Shown here in pieces: positions 9,101 to 20,544 of a stretch of 64,000 nt of DNA (its first letter is position 1; each line of letters begins with the position of its first letter). The notes beneath the pieces are model-generated. The model had not been told where the DNA came from and ran no database searches. It saw only the letters and a list, made by a program, of their open reading frames with translations. Both the position numbers and the translations under genes were made by a program. This DNA is from Dendrophyllia cribrosa (Eukaryota; Cnidaria; Anthozoa; Scleractinia; Dendrophylliidae), in assembly GCA_024195265.1 (NCBI GenBank), contig JAJLRJ010000013.1, positions 14,502,822 to 14,566,821 of the forward strand. The letters run 5' to 3'.

Positions 9101-9435
9101 CTGGCTCGTCGCTCTGCGACTAGTCAGTTCTTAAAATACCCTCATTTTTTTTTCGGCCTGTCGGGTCACCTGCTCCGGGAATCGCTTTTGCTGCGGCCAA
9201 CACCGTACCTAGTTTACTTCCGGTTTTCAGAAATGGCGTAATCAGTGATGTCAGCAACTATAATTCAAGTATTTACCGTTCTAATTTCGACGGAATTGTT
9301 AAAAATTAAATCTCTGTGATTTTCGGATGTGATCTATTTCTGGTAAAACGAAAGCGGGTTGAATTTTTCTAACCAAATCAATTGTCAAACAGTCGAGTTT
9401 ACATCGAATAAATCGTTGAATATAACACGTCCCGG
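6149..9435. other. Intergenic DNA with two short hairpins, no supported gene
   Basis: AT-rich host sequence. At 6619-6673 ATTCTCGTCTCCAGAGCTC forms a hairpin with GAGCTCTGGGGACGAGAAT, and at 6791-6852 a similar hairpin uses GGTCCCAGAGCC and GGGCTCTGGGAACG, so the two belong to one repeat family. The longest open frame (8043-8465) has no recognisable domain or splice context. I see no other signal. Confidence 0.5.
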
Positions 9436-9449
9436 CACGTCACAGAACT
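9436..9449 (+). repeat. Target-site duplication of LINE 1, left copy
   Basis: CACGTCACAGAACT, repeated exactly at 12332-12345 on the other side of the LINE insertion. Confidence 0.9.
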
Positions 9450-12331
9450 TTTTATTTTTTTTAATTTTTTTTTTATTAAACAAGAAACAATAATGTTACA
9501 TTACAGAAAAAAAGGAATCACAAAAACATTACAAACCATGACATATTACGTGTAACACTTAGCTTACTTCCATATATTTCACAATATTTCTATATTCTTA
9601 CAGTAAATTTAATACTATAACTACTTATTACAGCATTTACTTTAAAACTTTAAACTAAATTAAGCCTGGAAGTAAAGCAAAACAAAGAAGAAAAAAAAAG
9701 AAGAAGAATAAGAAGGAGAAGAAGAAAAAGAAGTTATACACATTTTTTCATTTCTTAAGGGACTGGCATCACGTTCACAGGGGACTACAAGAAAGACTTA
9801 AAAGGCTCCCATTTCTTCCGGTTGATAATGTCGGCTTTGTTTTCAATTTCATTGATATGTTTCATATAGTGTAAAAAATCATCAAGTTTTGGTGGACATT
9901 CTTTCATTTTACACAGCCAAATGTAGTATTTAGCAAGCAGGCAGCAAAAGTTTATTTGAAGGTTGTATTTTGAGTTATCTGGTTTTAAGCCCAGTGCTGT
10001 ACCCAGTTGTATGAGCGTTTCTTTTTCAATTATTTTACATGACTGAAGCCATGAGGAAATGCTGACCCAGAAGGACTGAGTTTTGGGGCATTCCCAGAAT
10101 AGATGTACCAGTTTTTCTGTCTCTTCTTGGCAGAAGATACATTTTTCGCTATCAACGAGTCCGATTTTTTTTCAGAAAGTTATTAGTCGATATTCTTCTG
10201 TGTAAGAATTTAAAATTAAAAGCTATAAGTTTTGTACTCTTCGTACATTGAAGGGATAATTGATAGGCAGTTTTCCAGTTGATCGTAACGTTAATATCCT
10301 CAAACCACTTTTGTTGGCTTGAAATAGGTAGTTCTCTCTTTTTTGATACTAGTTTCTTATATACAAGTCTACTTGGTTTTGAATTTTCTACAAATTTAGT
10401 CAAGAACTCTTCATACTTTAAAGAAGGCCTTGTATTTTGTGGTATGTGCTTTTTCAGGAGTTTGACTGCAGATATTAGTCCATAAAAAGCTAAAGGCCGG
10501 ACTTTCAGGCTATATTTACTTTGGAAGACAGAGAGTGAAAGAAATTTGCCAGAGCCATTCATTAAATGCTTGACTTTTGTTACTCCTTTAGTAAACCAAT
10601 CTTTATAGAAAACTGGTTTGTTTTCTATTCTTATCAGGGAATTGTACCATAGAGGTGATGCAAGAAAGTGATCATCTGACACTACCGTTTGTTCAAAATT
10701 AACTTCTGACCAGATTTCAAGAATCTCTTTGATGAAAGGATCTGATATCTTAATAATACTACTGTCTTTTTTGTTAAGATTTCCAGTTAAAGTGACTTGG
10801 CCTCCATAATTCCTAAGTTCAAGGTCAAAAAAACTTTTCCATCCTCCCTGGTTTTCTGTGTCTAGGTACTTTTTAATCCAAATAACTTTTAAAGATCTAT
10901 TAAAAGAATCTATATCAATCATTTTAAGACCCCCTTCAGGGTAATCATTTATCATTACATTTCGTTTAATTTTGTCTCCTTTATCATTCCATAAGAAATT
11001 GTTAAACATACCATTTAATTCTTTGATTACCTTATTATTTGTTTGTAAAGGCGAGAGAATATATGTTAATTGTGATGCTACGAGGCTTTTTAAGACTGTA
11101 ATTTTCCCTAACAGACCGAGTCTACGCAGTTTCCAACAGCCTAAGATTGTCTTTATCTTTTTCAATTTATCATTGTAGTTTAAAGGCAAAGTCATATCAG
11201 GGTCCGTTGAAAGCCACACTCCTAAGGCTTTGACTTTTTTGCGTGGCCATTTAAAGTTCTTTTCAGGACATAGCTTAAAATCGCTTTCGGCATTGGCGCC
11301 TGTCCACAAGGCTTTTGTCTTGCTATTATTAAGTTTTAGGCCAGATACAGAACCAAAACTGTCTATCATCTTCAAGGCTTCTAGGAATGATTTTTCAGAA
11401 CCGTCTAAAATAAGGGTTGTGTCGTCAGCAAATTGGCTCAATTTAATCTCTTTACCATTCAACATTATGCCACAAATGTCCTTCTTTTGGCGAATAGCGT
11501 CAGCTAGTATTTCTACTGAGAGAATAAACAAATAAGGTGACAAGGGGCAGCCTTGTCTGACACCTCTGCTAAGTTTAAAAAAATAACTGACCCATCCATT
11601 GTTCAAAATACAACTTTCAATATTGCAATAGAATACTTTTATCCAGTTCAGTAAGGATTTACCGAAACCGAAATGTAGGAACGTTTTCCGCATGAAGGAC
11701 CATTCCAGCGTATCAAAAGCTTTTTCGAAGTCGAGAAAAAGGAGTAGTCCCGGTATATTTTTCTCTGCAGTATATTTAATGAAGCTGTCTATTAAACGAA
11801 TGTTTTCTCCGATGAATCTGCCTTTAATGAACCCTGTTTGATCATCTGAAATAAGCTTCGGAATAACAATTTTGATGCGATTTGCTATGGCTTTCGTTGC
11901 AATCTTATAATCGCAGTTTAACAATGTTAACGGCCGCCAATTCTTAATTAAATTAAGCTCAGCATCCTTTTTTGGTATAAGCTTTATGATTCCTCGTCTT
12001 TGTGATATCGAGAGCTTTCCTATTTCATAAGAATAATTTAGAGAGTTTATCAATATTTCTGCCAGATCATTCCAGAAGACTTTGTAAAATTCACAAGGTA
12101 GACCATCAGTTCCAGGAGATTTATCAGAATTCATACTTTTGAGAGCATCCAAGCATTCTGTCCTGTTTAAAAGTCCTTCACAAAGCAATTGTTCATCTTT
12201 GTTCAAGCTCTTTTCATCCGGCTGCTGTGCGAAAAAGTAATCAGCTTCTGAATTGTTTGTTTCTATTTTGGAGGTATAAAGATTTTGATAAAACGATTCG
12301 CATTCGTTTAAAATCTCTTTGTCCGTACAGA
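9450..12331 (-). mobile_element. 5'-truncated L1/Tx1-like LINE insertion
   Basis: A 2.88-kb insertion bounded by exact 14-bp duplications. The 3' end is at the left, where the minus-strand tail appears as T-rich sequence (9450-9475), and the 5' end stops abruptly within the coding frame at 12331, as in target-primed integration. A 3' untranslated region lies at 9450-9784. Confidence 0.9.
9785..12331 (-). pseudogene. LINE reverse transcriptase ORF2, 5'-truncated and frameshifted
   Basis: Non-LTR reverse transcriptase of the L1/Tx1 type. Visible blocks are KSPGTDGLPCEFYK, NWRPLTLLNCDYKIATKAIA, DQTGFIKGRFIGENIR, LFLDFEKAFDTLEW, LSRGVRQGCPLSPYLFILS and the catalytic FADDTTL. The main frame ends at 10152 because of a T8 run at 10165-10172; a different frame continues to a stop at 9785 with a C-terminal knuckle (CIFCQEETEKLVHLFWEC). 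So one slippage-type frameshift disables the last ~125 codons. The endonuclease domain and ORF1 are absent by truncation. The frame remains open upstream to the insertion edge. Confidence 0.9.
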
Positions 12332-12345
12332 CACGTCACAGAACT
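12332..12345 (+). repeat. Target-site duplication of LINE 1, right copy
   Basis: Second CACGTCACAGAACT; see 9436-9449. Confidence 0.9.
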
Positions 12346-13631
12346 GCTGAGTAAACAATTCTCAAGCATAACTCCGTGGAGTCACGTTCAAATTCCACAC
12401 ATCTCGTATTCATGTCACGCTATTTGATCGATCGTGTTGATATTGTTAATTTATTCGAAACCCCATCACCGATTCTCCAAAATGCCTGTGTTTAAACAAT
12501 CCTGATTCCTTGTAGTAGGTGGTTTCAAGGAAGCGAAAAAAATATACAAAGTTCTAAACTTATGTTTTTTCTAACAGTACCGAGCCGATCAGAGAGAAAA
12601 ATATAGACCTGAAACTGTAGCCTACTAAAGGGGGGTGTGGGGTGGGGGGTGTGGGGTGGGGGGTGTGGGGTGGGGGCAGGTGGCGGTGTTGGGCAATTTT
12701 TCTGAACATGAATTTTTTTTCCGTCTTGATGTTGTGCAAGAATTTTTTTCGGGATTGCTCCATACCTTTTTTTCCTTTCGCTCGCTGTGCATTATTTTTT
12801 TTTCTTTACTTTTGCTGTGCAGGAATTTGTTTTTAGTAATTGCCCACACCCCCCCCCCCCCCCCCCCCCCCCTCTTAACAATAAAATGGTCCGTCCCTAA
12901 GGAGTGCTTGAAGCGGGCTGTGGAATGTAAATGTGGACTGGACTGTGCATATTGATAGATTCTAGATTGTATATTGTGGCTTGCAAATATACAACTCTAA
13001 AGTGAAAACGGGGTGGAAACTGAGGCCAAACGAGCCAGTTTCGAAGCCCATCGGGCTCCTTGTTGCTTAAAGCCAAACCCGCGATATAGAGCAGCTTTAA
13101 GCTGAGTGTTGTAAAACCAAAGTAATTACTCTGACCAATCACAGCAGTCGTAAACAATCCAATGAACCAATCAGAGCTCGAAGCAATTACATGCCGGCAA
13201 CGCCAAGCGCGGGAAAACGCGTGCGAGCAAGTCACGATTGGTTTTGGTTTTACTTCTGATTGGTCAAGAAAGTGGCGCGAGATTTTTTAGCCAATCAAAG
13301 CGTAGCAATGAAACAAATGAACAAAATCTATTGTTCTTGCTCATTTGCATTAGATTCGGCAGGTTCGCCTTTAAGCTTTCAGATAAAAAAAGTAGTGATT
13401 TCAGAATGGCTGGATGGTCGTCTGGAGCAAGCCCAGTTCCTAATAATTAATCTCGATCAACACGCCCCAGACATTCGCTTCTCAAAACGTCATAAACCGT
13501 TAAAAGAAATTCCTAGTTTCCCACACAAGCAGTGTGAGAAACGTTCCGGAAAAAACAACAACAATCAATGTCTAATCGCATCGTGCTGTCTTGTAGCTGA
13601 GAGGGAAAGAGAAGGAACGCGAAAATACACC
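12346..13631. other. Intergenic DNA with G-rich minisatellite and C tract
   Basis: No gene is supported. A 15-bp GGGGTGTGGGGTGGG unit is repeated about three times at 12630-12677, and a run of about 25 C lies at 12849-12873, with several T-rich blocks between them. The pairing of a G-rich and a C-rich tract around ~200 bp recalls the element at 5243, but no matching ends are clear. Confidence 0.45.
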
Positions 13632-14041
13632 TTATTGCAATAACGTTGTCATATCAAAAAGCAAAAAACCAAATAGGAATTAATAAGCATATAATCATCA
13701 TACCTTGCAACATTCACAACACGCACGTTTATAGCTGTATACATGTATTAATCATGCTATAGGGAAGATATCAATGACGTCACCAATTGTTATTAATGTG
13801 CCAACCAGAGCCTTATTGGCTGCCGAAACAAAGGGTTCTTTTGTTCCAGTGGCTGGCACATTTGAATAACAAAAAGAATGTTTGTAAACAGATATCATCC
13901 CTATTGAGAGAAATCATTTGCATCAGTTTCTTGTTGTCATTTTGATGCAATTCGAGGCTGATTCATCTAGCGAATTTCAAATCACATCACACGGTTAATT
14001 CCTATTTGGTTTTTGCCTTTTTGTATGACGTTATTGCAATA
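13632..14041. mobile_element. MITE-like inverted-repeat element, ~410 bp
   Basis: ATTGCAATAACGT ... CCAAATAGGAATT at 13636-13680 is the approximate reverse complement of AATTCCTATTTGG ... ACGTTATTGCAAT at 13997-14041. Inner segments near 13760-13900 also pair (GGGAAGATATC with GATATCATCCC). It contains no coding sequence. Confidence 0.65.
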
Positions 14042-14157
14042 TAGATTTCGTGTTACATGATAAAGACTGTCTAGTTACCTTTAGTAACTTCTTTTGGAAC
14101 ATGTTCTATTACCAAAGCTCGGATAATGTTACAAGTTCCATTGCAAACATACTAAAA

Positions 14158-14540
14158 GGGGCACTGTCTCGCCGAAATAACAAAATTTCTATTACTCTTA
14201 TTTCTGTTATATCGCCAAATGCCACCAAATATACAACTTAATTGAATAAAAGGATTCTGTACAGCAAAACGAAAGCAGTAGTTTGGAGATAAGTGCAGGA
14301 TTGCAAGGATGGAAGTGGATTACAGTTTACTGATAAATTTGATTTCGTGACAGACGGTCAAGAAATTAAAATTGCCATTCTTGTAGAACTTTGACTTTTT
14401 TAGCTGTTTTTATGTCTCTTTTGTTACTGTCTTTGCTTTCATCGCTTATGGTGACTTTTCATTCCTATTTCAAGACAATAAAACAAGCTTCAGATCATAA
14501 TCATGATAACACGATTAAATATCAGCTGGGACAGTGTCCC
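14158..14540. mobile_element. MITE with GGGACACTGTCCC-type ends, copy A
   Basis: Starts GGGGCACTGTCTCG and ends GGGACAGTGTCCC. The interior (TATATCGCCAAATGCCAC, GCAGGATTGCAAGGATGG, GATTTCGTGACAG) matches the element at 34864-35105 over most of its length. This copy carries about 140 bp more near its right end. Confidence 0.7.
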
Positions 14541-14544
14541 GGCT

Positions 14545-14690
14545 TGATAGGAGGCCTTGTCAGGAGGCCTTGTCAGGAGGCCTTGTCAGGAGGCCTTGAT
14601 AGGAGGCCTTGATAGGAGGCCTTGATAGGAGGCCTTGTCAGGAGGCCTTGATAGGAGACCTTGTCAGGAGGCCTTGATAGGAGGCCTTTG
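14545..14690. repeat. 13-bp minisatellite AGGAGGCCTTGAT/GTC
   Basis: About eleven units of AGGAGGCCTTG followed by AT or TC stand in tandem, beginning right at the edge of the MITE copy A. They lie just downstream of the stop codon of the HEPN-NB-ARC gene, probably in its 3' untranslated or flanking region. Confidence 0.85.
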
Positions 14691-14715
14691 TAGCGAAAAA
14701 AAACAACAACAACAA

Positions 14716-17700
14716 TTAATAATGCCCGAACAACGGATCACTCGGATCACTAAACGCAGTATTTGCACAGTGTTCCCTCATTTCGAGCGCCCGTTTTATT
14801 TGCTGGGAAGCTAAGTCATGCTCACCCAAGGCTCCATACGCGCGACCCAGAAGCTCTACGGTAGCGGCTGTGTCAGAATGGAATCCCAGTAGTTCCTCTC
14901 GAAGAGTCGAGGCAGTCAGCAAAGTATCTACGGCACCGCTAAAATCCTGCAAAGCGTACTGTGCTTCACCGAGGCAATGATAGCTCAGTATTGTGTCTTT
15001 GTGGAGGTCACTGAGCAGCTTTGATCTTAGGTCGGATGCTCTTCGGAAGGACCTGACAGCAGCCTTAAAATCCCCCATCTTTGAATTAATAGATCCCTGA
15101 AGATGAAGGCTTGAAGCTGTGTCCACATGTTTAGGTAATAGCTTTAATCTTATGTTCAAAGCTTGGCTACAAGCACCAAGAGCGTCTGGGTAGTTCTCCA
15201 TTTCAAAATACGTTTCACTTAAGTTTTGGAAACTTAAGGCAGTATCTGCATGGTTACCAAGCAACACATTTTGTAACTCGACGGCATTTTGGAATTGTTT
15301 TCTAGCTTCCTCGTACTTGCCTATTTTGTAATAGCAACATCCCGACTTATAACAGCTTGTTGCTGTCAGCTGGTGGTCACCCAAATGTTTCTCTCTGAGC
15401 CGTAAAGCCTGCAGGTGCACTTTTAGGGCTTCCTTGTACTCACCTCGCTCGAAAAGATGCAGGCCAATCTGATAGTAAGTAACAGCAGTATCCTCATGAT
15501 CCTGGATACCTAATCTCTTCCTTAGATCCAACGCACGACGGAATGACTGATCAGACTCAATATATCTTTTCATCTGGAAATACACAACACCTACGTTATG
15601 TAGACTTGGAACTGTATCAACGTGATCTCCGAGATTTTCTTTTATTTCTATCGCGCGCTGAAGTAACACGAGAGCTTCATTGCAGTGATTTCTATTAAGA
15701 TAGTGAGCCCCAGCGTTGTTGTAAATACGTGCCAAGTCTGCGAAACAATCTTTTGCGAAGTCCTGTTCCTTTAAAACACCTTCGAGTTCTTCACACGCGA
15801 CTTTGATATTGTTTGTATCAGCAGTAGTGGCATCGAAATTTTCTAACACTGAGCAGCAACGAGACAATGAATTAATAGTCTCCCTGACCAGGTTACTACG
15901 ATGCGTTGTTTCCAACGTTTCTCGTAAAATGTTTCTTCTGATGTCAAAAGCTTTCTTAAATGAACAAAAAGTAGCCTCGTATTCCTTCAGTTCGTGTTTC
16001 GCTAATCCGAGGGAATCGTAGCTTTGAGCTGTGTGTTCGTGGTTTCCCAATGCGTTTTCCAGTTGACTAGCTATCAAGTGAAAGCCCTTTGCTGCTTCCT
16101 TATGGCAGCCCAAGCTGTGTAACGCATTGCAGCAGGCTTCTAATACCCTGACACGGAGACGCCCTTCTTTAAACAAAGTTAAAAGAATTTTACTCATTCT
16201 AACAAGGGAATGGGTAATAACAGATAGCTCAGTTTCCATCTGGTTACCGAGAGCTTTGTAAACGGAAGGTAGCAATTCAGTCGTAACAGCAAAAAAGAAA
16301 GCATCTTGTTCAGCAAGAGAACGCTTATTTGATTTTGTTGATGATGAAGTGTCTCTTAGAAAGAGACTACAAAGCGCAAGAGACAATGACGCAACCTTAC
16401 ACTCACTGCTGCAGATAGTTTCAAAATATGATGCCTTTTCCTCGTCCTCTTTTTTTCTGTAGCAAACTGCGAGAACATGGTAGGCGAGAATCTTGAGAAC
16501 TCTTTCATCATAGCCATTGCCCAGACGATCTACAGAACGCTCAATAGACGATATTGCCTCGTCAAGCTTGCCACAGAGAAGCTCGTGAATGCCAAGATAA
16601 CAGAGAAGTTTTGCTGGACATTCAGGAGCATCAATAAAGTCGGCTTGCAGGGGCTGGCGGTCTCTGTTTTGACCGTTGTAAAACCAACCCAGGCGGCCAA
16701 AGTACTTGGCAGCAAGCAATTTGCGTTCAACGTCACAATGTTTCCTTTTCTTTGCCTCTTCCACAGCAGTGTCATAAAGCCTGTTAAATAGTAACTCTTC
16801 ATCAGATAAAACCGAGTAGAGAAATAGTTCTGCCTTGGACAACACTTCTACAGTCTTGGAGAACAGCTCGTCCTCTCTTGTTCCATTTGCAATGGATAAA
16901 ACGATGGTCTCTCGCCGAGTGACAAACGCTTCAAACGCGTCATTAGAATGACCTGTAAAAAACTTATTATTAGCCTCTCCGAAACTGGTGATGTTATAAT
17001 CGTAGAATCGAAGTTCTGCTCTATGAAATATAGCTTCGATTTCAGGGCCACGAGATCTCTTGTCGTCAACAAAAGATCGCAGCAGGGAGTGGATTGTAAA
17101 AGATCCAAAATCATCGTTGCATTCTATTAAAGATTTTCGCTCCAGTGATCGTAACATTTTCTTGCTAGTTCTTTGTGGTGCTGTCCTTAAATCTAAAACG
17201 GTTCTAGCTTCTTCTGTTCCAAAGTTGCCTGGAAAAACGGCAAGAGATACGAATGCTTCTTTTTCTTTGTCTCCGAGTCTTTGAAAGGACGTGTTGATTA
17301 TTGTCTTTAGTCTAGTATCGTGAGGAAAACCTTCATCGTCCAATACCTCAACAAGAGTTGCATTGTCCAGTTCCTCCAAAATCTCATCAAATGAAACGTT
17401 TTCTTCTCTTATGGTGCTACACATTATTCGCATGGCCAGCGGAACCTGTCCACATTTTCCGAGTATGCTTCTGCAGTTAGGTTCTGATACATCTGGCAAA
17501 AGTTTCTTAACTAATTTGGCCGATGAATTTCTGTCCAGTGTTCCAACTCTTTCGAGATGAACGGGAAGCTTATGACTCAAGTATTCTAGGGATTCACGAG
17601 TAGTGAAGAGAAGCCTGATGTAATGGCATTGGGTAAGAATTTCTTCTGTAAATTTGAGAACTTCTTCTTTTACTTTGGTGTCTCCAGATTCCAGGACGTC

Positions 17701-18071
17701 GTCAGCATTATCCAGAATTAATACAAAAGGATTCAAAAAGTGTTGTTGCAAGCACTGGATAAGCCAATGCGATGGAGAAATCGAAGGAACTTGTTTGACG
17801 TCTGCGAAAATACTGAGCAGCTTTGAGACAAGCTCATCTTTACTTTTCATTCCTCGAAGGGATAGGAAGTAGACTGGGATCTTCATCTCCTGTAAGCGAT
17901 GTGCTACGTTGATTGCCACTGACGTCTTTCCAAATCCCGGTGGACCATAAATGTCAATCAGTCGACTAGTATTTCTTGCTGTCAAATGATCAATAATTGC
18001 CTCACATTCTTTTTGCCGGCCAAAAAAGTTTGGTATTTTATCAGGTACACAGCAGGCGGGAACCACATAAC
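14716..18071 (-). CDS. NLR-like HEPN-NB-ARC-TPR protein, exon 2
   Basis: Second and last coding exon of the gene that starts at 19625; it supplies 1117 complete codons after a split Gly codon. The STAND ATPase begins with a P-loop GPPGFGKTS near residue 414 of the full protein. A Walker B FVLILDNADD follows near 487, then LLFTTRE as the sensor and CGQVPLAMRI in the GLPL position. A winged-helix region is followed by about 700 residues of helical repeats with TPR signatures such as ALVLLQRAIEIKENLGD and ALKVHLQALRLREKHLGDH. TPR-tailed STAND proteins are ligand-triggered oligomerising sensors. The acceptor AG is at 18073-18072 (TTTAAG then GTTATG). The frame is intact. An exact ligand or partner cannot be read from sequence. 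Confidence 0.85.
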
Positions 18072-18511
18072 CTTAAACGGAAAAAGTGTTTTTAAAGATT
18101 ATGTCTGTACAATACGAATATTTACTAAATAAAATGACAGCATTGTTACCAGCCCATGTAAACTTGTAAATCGCACCCAACTCTACCTCCCCCTAAAAAC
18201 CGAATATAATACAATGTGTGTGTGGGTGTGTCAGAAAACAATGGAAAGACGAAATGGACGTCGATAAAGATTGATAACGGTTACAATTGAATTGAAATGA
18301 ATAACTTTATACACGGTCCATTCAACTCCAGTTGTCGAAATACCAAAACCAATACCAGGTTACCACATCAATTTAAATTCTTCCCGATGTTAGGAAAGAA
18401 AGAAAAAAAATTTATTGTATCAGTACCAATACCAGGTTACCAGATCAAATTGAATTCTTCCCGATGTTAGGAGAAAAGAAATTTATTGTATCAGTAGAAA
18501 ACCAGACCTAC
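18072..18511 (-). other. Phase-1 intron with internal tandem duplication
   Basis: Donor AAAG|GTAGGT at 18512/18511 and acceptor TTTAAG|GTT at 18072/18071; splicing joins G to GT as a Gly codon. Inside it a ~76-bp segment beginning ACCAATACCAGGTTACC is present twice (about 18347-18422 and 18423-18495). Confidence 0.8.
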
Positions 18512-19625
18512 CTTTCGAACGCTCCGCTTGTATGGCTCGCTTTATATCCTCAACGCCTGACTCGAATTTTTCCACTTTTCTCTTGACATCTGTTACACCA
18601 GTTTTCAAATCTTTCACGTCTGATCCAACATCTTTCATTTTTGTCGTCACATCAGTCATTCCAGTTTTCACATCTTTCACGTCTGAGCCGACATCTTTAA
18701 CGTTTGTCGTCACTTCAGTCACTCCAGTTTTCACATCTTTCACGTCTGACCCGACATCTTTCACTTTTGTCGTCACATCAGTCACTCCAGTTTTCACATC
18801 TTTCACGTCTGACCCGACATCTTTCACTTTTGTTTTTACATCAGTCACTCCGGTTTTCACATCTTTCACGTCGGAGCCGACATCTTCCACTTTTGTCGTC
18901 ACATCAGTCACTCCAGTTTTCACATCTTTCACGTCTGTGCTGACATCGTTTACTTGAGACTCGATTTGTTGTAGATTATCTTCTATCTTCTTAAACTTCT
19001 CTCTCCTCAACTCTTCTTCCAACTGTTGAAGCCTGGCAGTGGGAAAGTCTTTTTCGCCTAGCTTTCCGACGTCATCAATCTTAGTAACGCTTTGTCCGAG
19101 TGCGGCAAAGGCATCTTTTGATAGCTGTATGTAATGATCGAAGGTAGCCTTGTCGATCTTTTGAGTACTGATCTGGTGACAAAGTCTGTTTCGTAGCAGG
19201 CGAAGCTGATCCAACGCCAAAGCGAACGTCTCGGCTTGGTTTCCAGAAGAGCTTTTAACGGAGGGATGGAATACCCCGCTTGGTAAACGATGGGGTTTTA
19301 CGTACAATTTGGCTACGGTAGCAAACCCCCCTCTTCCGTCTGGCATAGCAAAGCTTTCAGCATAGAGAGTGGCTTCAAACAAAGCTGTGCAATCCCACTC
19401 CATATATGATTTATTGGTTGGCACATATTTTGTTTTTCCACCTTCTTTTTTAAGAAACATCTTCCGAACCAGTGGTGAGTCGTCCCATTTGAGAAAGCTG
19501 GGTGTAGTGGCGACTTGGTTGTCCCACATGAACACAAACACTTGGCGCAGGGCGACTGGAAATTCATCAAGTACAACAGTGGAGAACTTGAAAAAGTTCA
19601 GTTGTTCAGAAGAAAATGTGGTCAT
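18512..19625 (-). CDS. NLR-like HEPN-NB-ARC-TPR protein, exon 1 (HEPN and heptad coiled coil)
   Basis: Starts MTTFSSEQLNFF at 19625 and gives 371 codons plus one base. Residues 1-180 resemble the HEPN domain of DZIP3-type proteins and contain the R-x4-H signature RNRLCH at residues 145-150, the catalytic motif of RNase-type HEPN domains. Residues 225-362 are about six 21-residue units (VKDVGSDVKDVKTGVTDVTTK type), each three exact heptads with valine at a and d, predicting a long parallel coiled coil; at DNA level this is a 63-bp minisatellite. Together with exon 2 the protein is about 1489 residues. The coiled coil would link effector and sensor domains. HEPN assignment is by resemblance; the coiled coil is seen directly. 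Confidence 0.8.
18570..18950 (-). repeat. 63-bp coding minisatellite (21-residue heptad units)
   Basis: Tandem 63-bp units encode VKDVGSDVKDVKTG-type triple heptads within exon 1. Units differ by a few substitutions that mostly keep the a/d valines, so the array has been under selection for coiled-coil periodicity or is young. Confidence 0.88.
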
Positions 19626-20036
19626 TATAGGAAATTCAAAGACTGTTCACGGTAAGATATGAATAATTAGCCTTTGAAGCTACACCATCAAGAAATTCAG
19701 CGATACTTCATGGTAAAATCTGGATAGTTCGTGTTTGAAGCTACACAATCAGAAAAATCTGCAAAAAAGAAGGCATTCAAGGTAAGGTTCTCCTTAAGGA
19801 TATAATAATGGACCAACAGGCTACTTTCATGGCAGAGATTTTGCACGTCATTTTGGCGTTGTGGTCTTCGAATGTTTTTAATTGAAACGGGTTTCGGCTA
19901 AAGATTCAATTTAGCAAAGCGATAATGTATTAAAACAGGCTATACAGTGGAATGTTGTTCATGTACGGCTCTGTATTTGTTTATATGGAAAAAGTTTAAA
20001 AGATGGTGAAAGTGTGAAAAGGTTGCTAAAAAATCC
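19626..20036. other. Upstream flank of the NLR-like gene
   Basis: Probable promoter and 5' leader of the gene starting at 19625. A short direct repeat is visible: a TCA(A/G)GAAATTCAGCGA-type phrase and AGCTACAC(C/A)ATCA occur twice between 19676 and 19760. I can place no TATA box or initiator with confidence. Confidence 0.4.
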
Positions 20037-20168
20037 ATCCGTCCGTCCGTCCGTCCGTCCGTCCGTCCGTCCGTCCGTCCGTCCGTCCGTCCGTCCGTCC
20101 GTCCGTCCGTCCGTCCGTCCGTCCGTCCGTCCGTCCGTCCGTCCGTCCGGCCGGCCGGCCGGCCGGCC
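20037..20168. repeat. (CCGT)n microsatellite passing into (CCGG)n
   Basis: About 28 tetranucleotide units of CCGT/GTCC run from 20037 to about 20148, followed by five CCGG units. Reading frames through it are artefacts. Confidence 0.95.
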
Positions 20169-20544
20169 AGACAGCCAGCCATCAATAAAAATTATAAAAA
20201 TTACGATATATAACGGTATATAGACTTAATGGTTGCTTGATGTATATCAAGCTAAAAAAAATTACGTACAATTACATTTAAGTACTGTTACTTTCAATTT
20301 CATCAATGGAATTTAAATAAAATGCAAAAAAAAAAACATTTTGGCATGCTGGTAGATTCCACTGATAAAGGGCGAAGGCCGAAACGTATGGTTTTTCGTC
20401 AGCAAATTTTTGGCAGTTTTATCTACTTTTTAACTTTTGCCTAAATACATCTGACTAGTGCTACGCAATTTTCGAATTTTTGTTCGTATTTCCACGCATA
20501 AGCCTCGACGGCAAGTTAATTCCAGTTCAATACCGTGAATACGA

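Noticed and set aside
9450..9784. Separate small genes in the LINE 3' region
   Set aside because: Position between ORF2 and the tail shows this is the 3' untranslated region of the LINE.
14545..14690. CRISPR-like array
   Set aside because: Units are contiguous with no spacers, and the genome is eukaryotic.
19940..20223. Open frames of repeated GRTDGRTD and VRPSVRPS
   Set aside because: They are translations of the CCGT/GTCC microsatellite and have no other coding signal.
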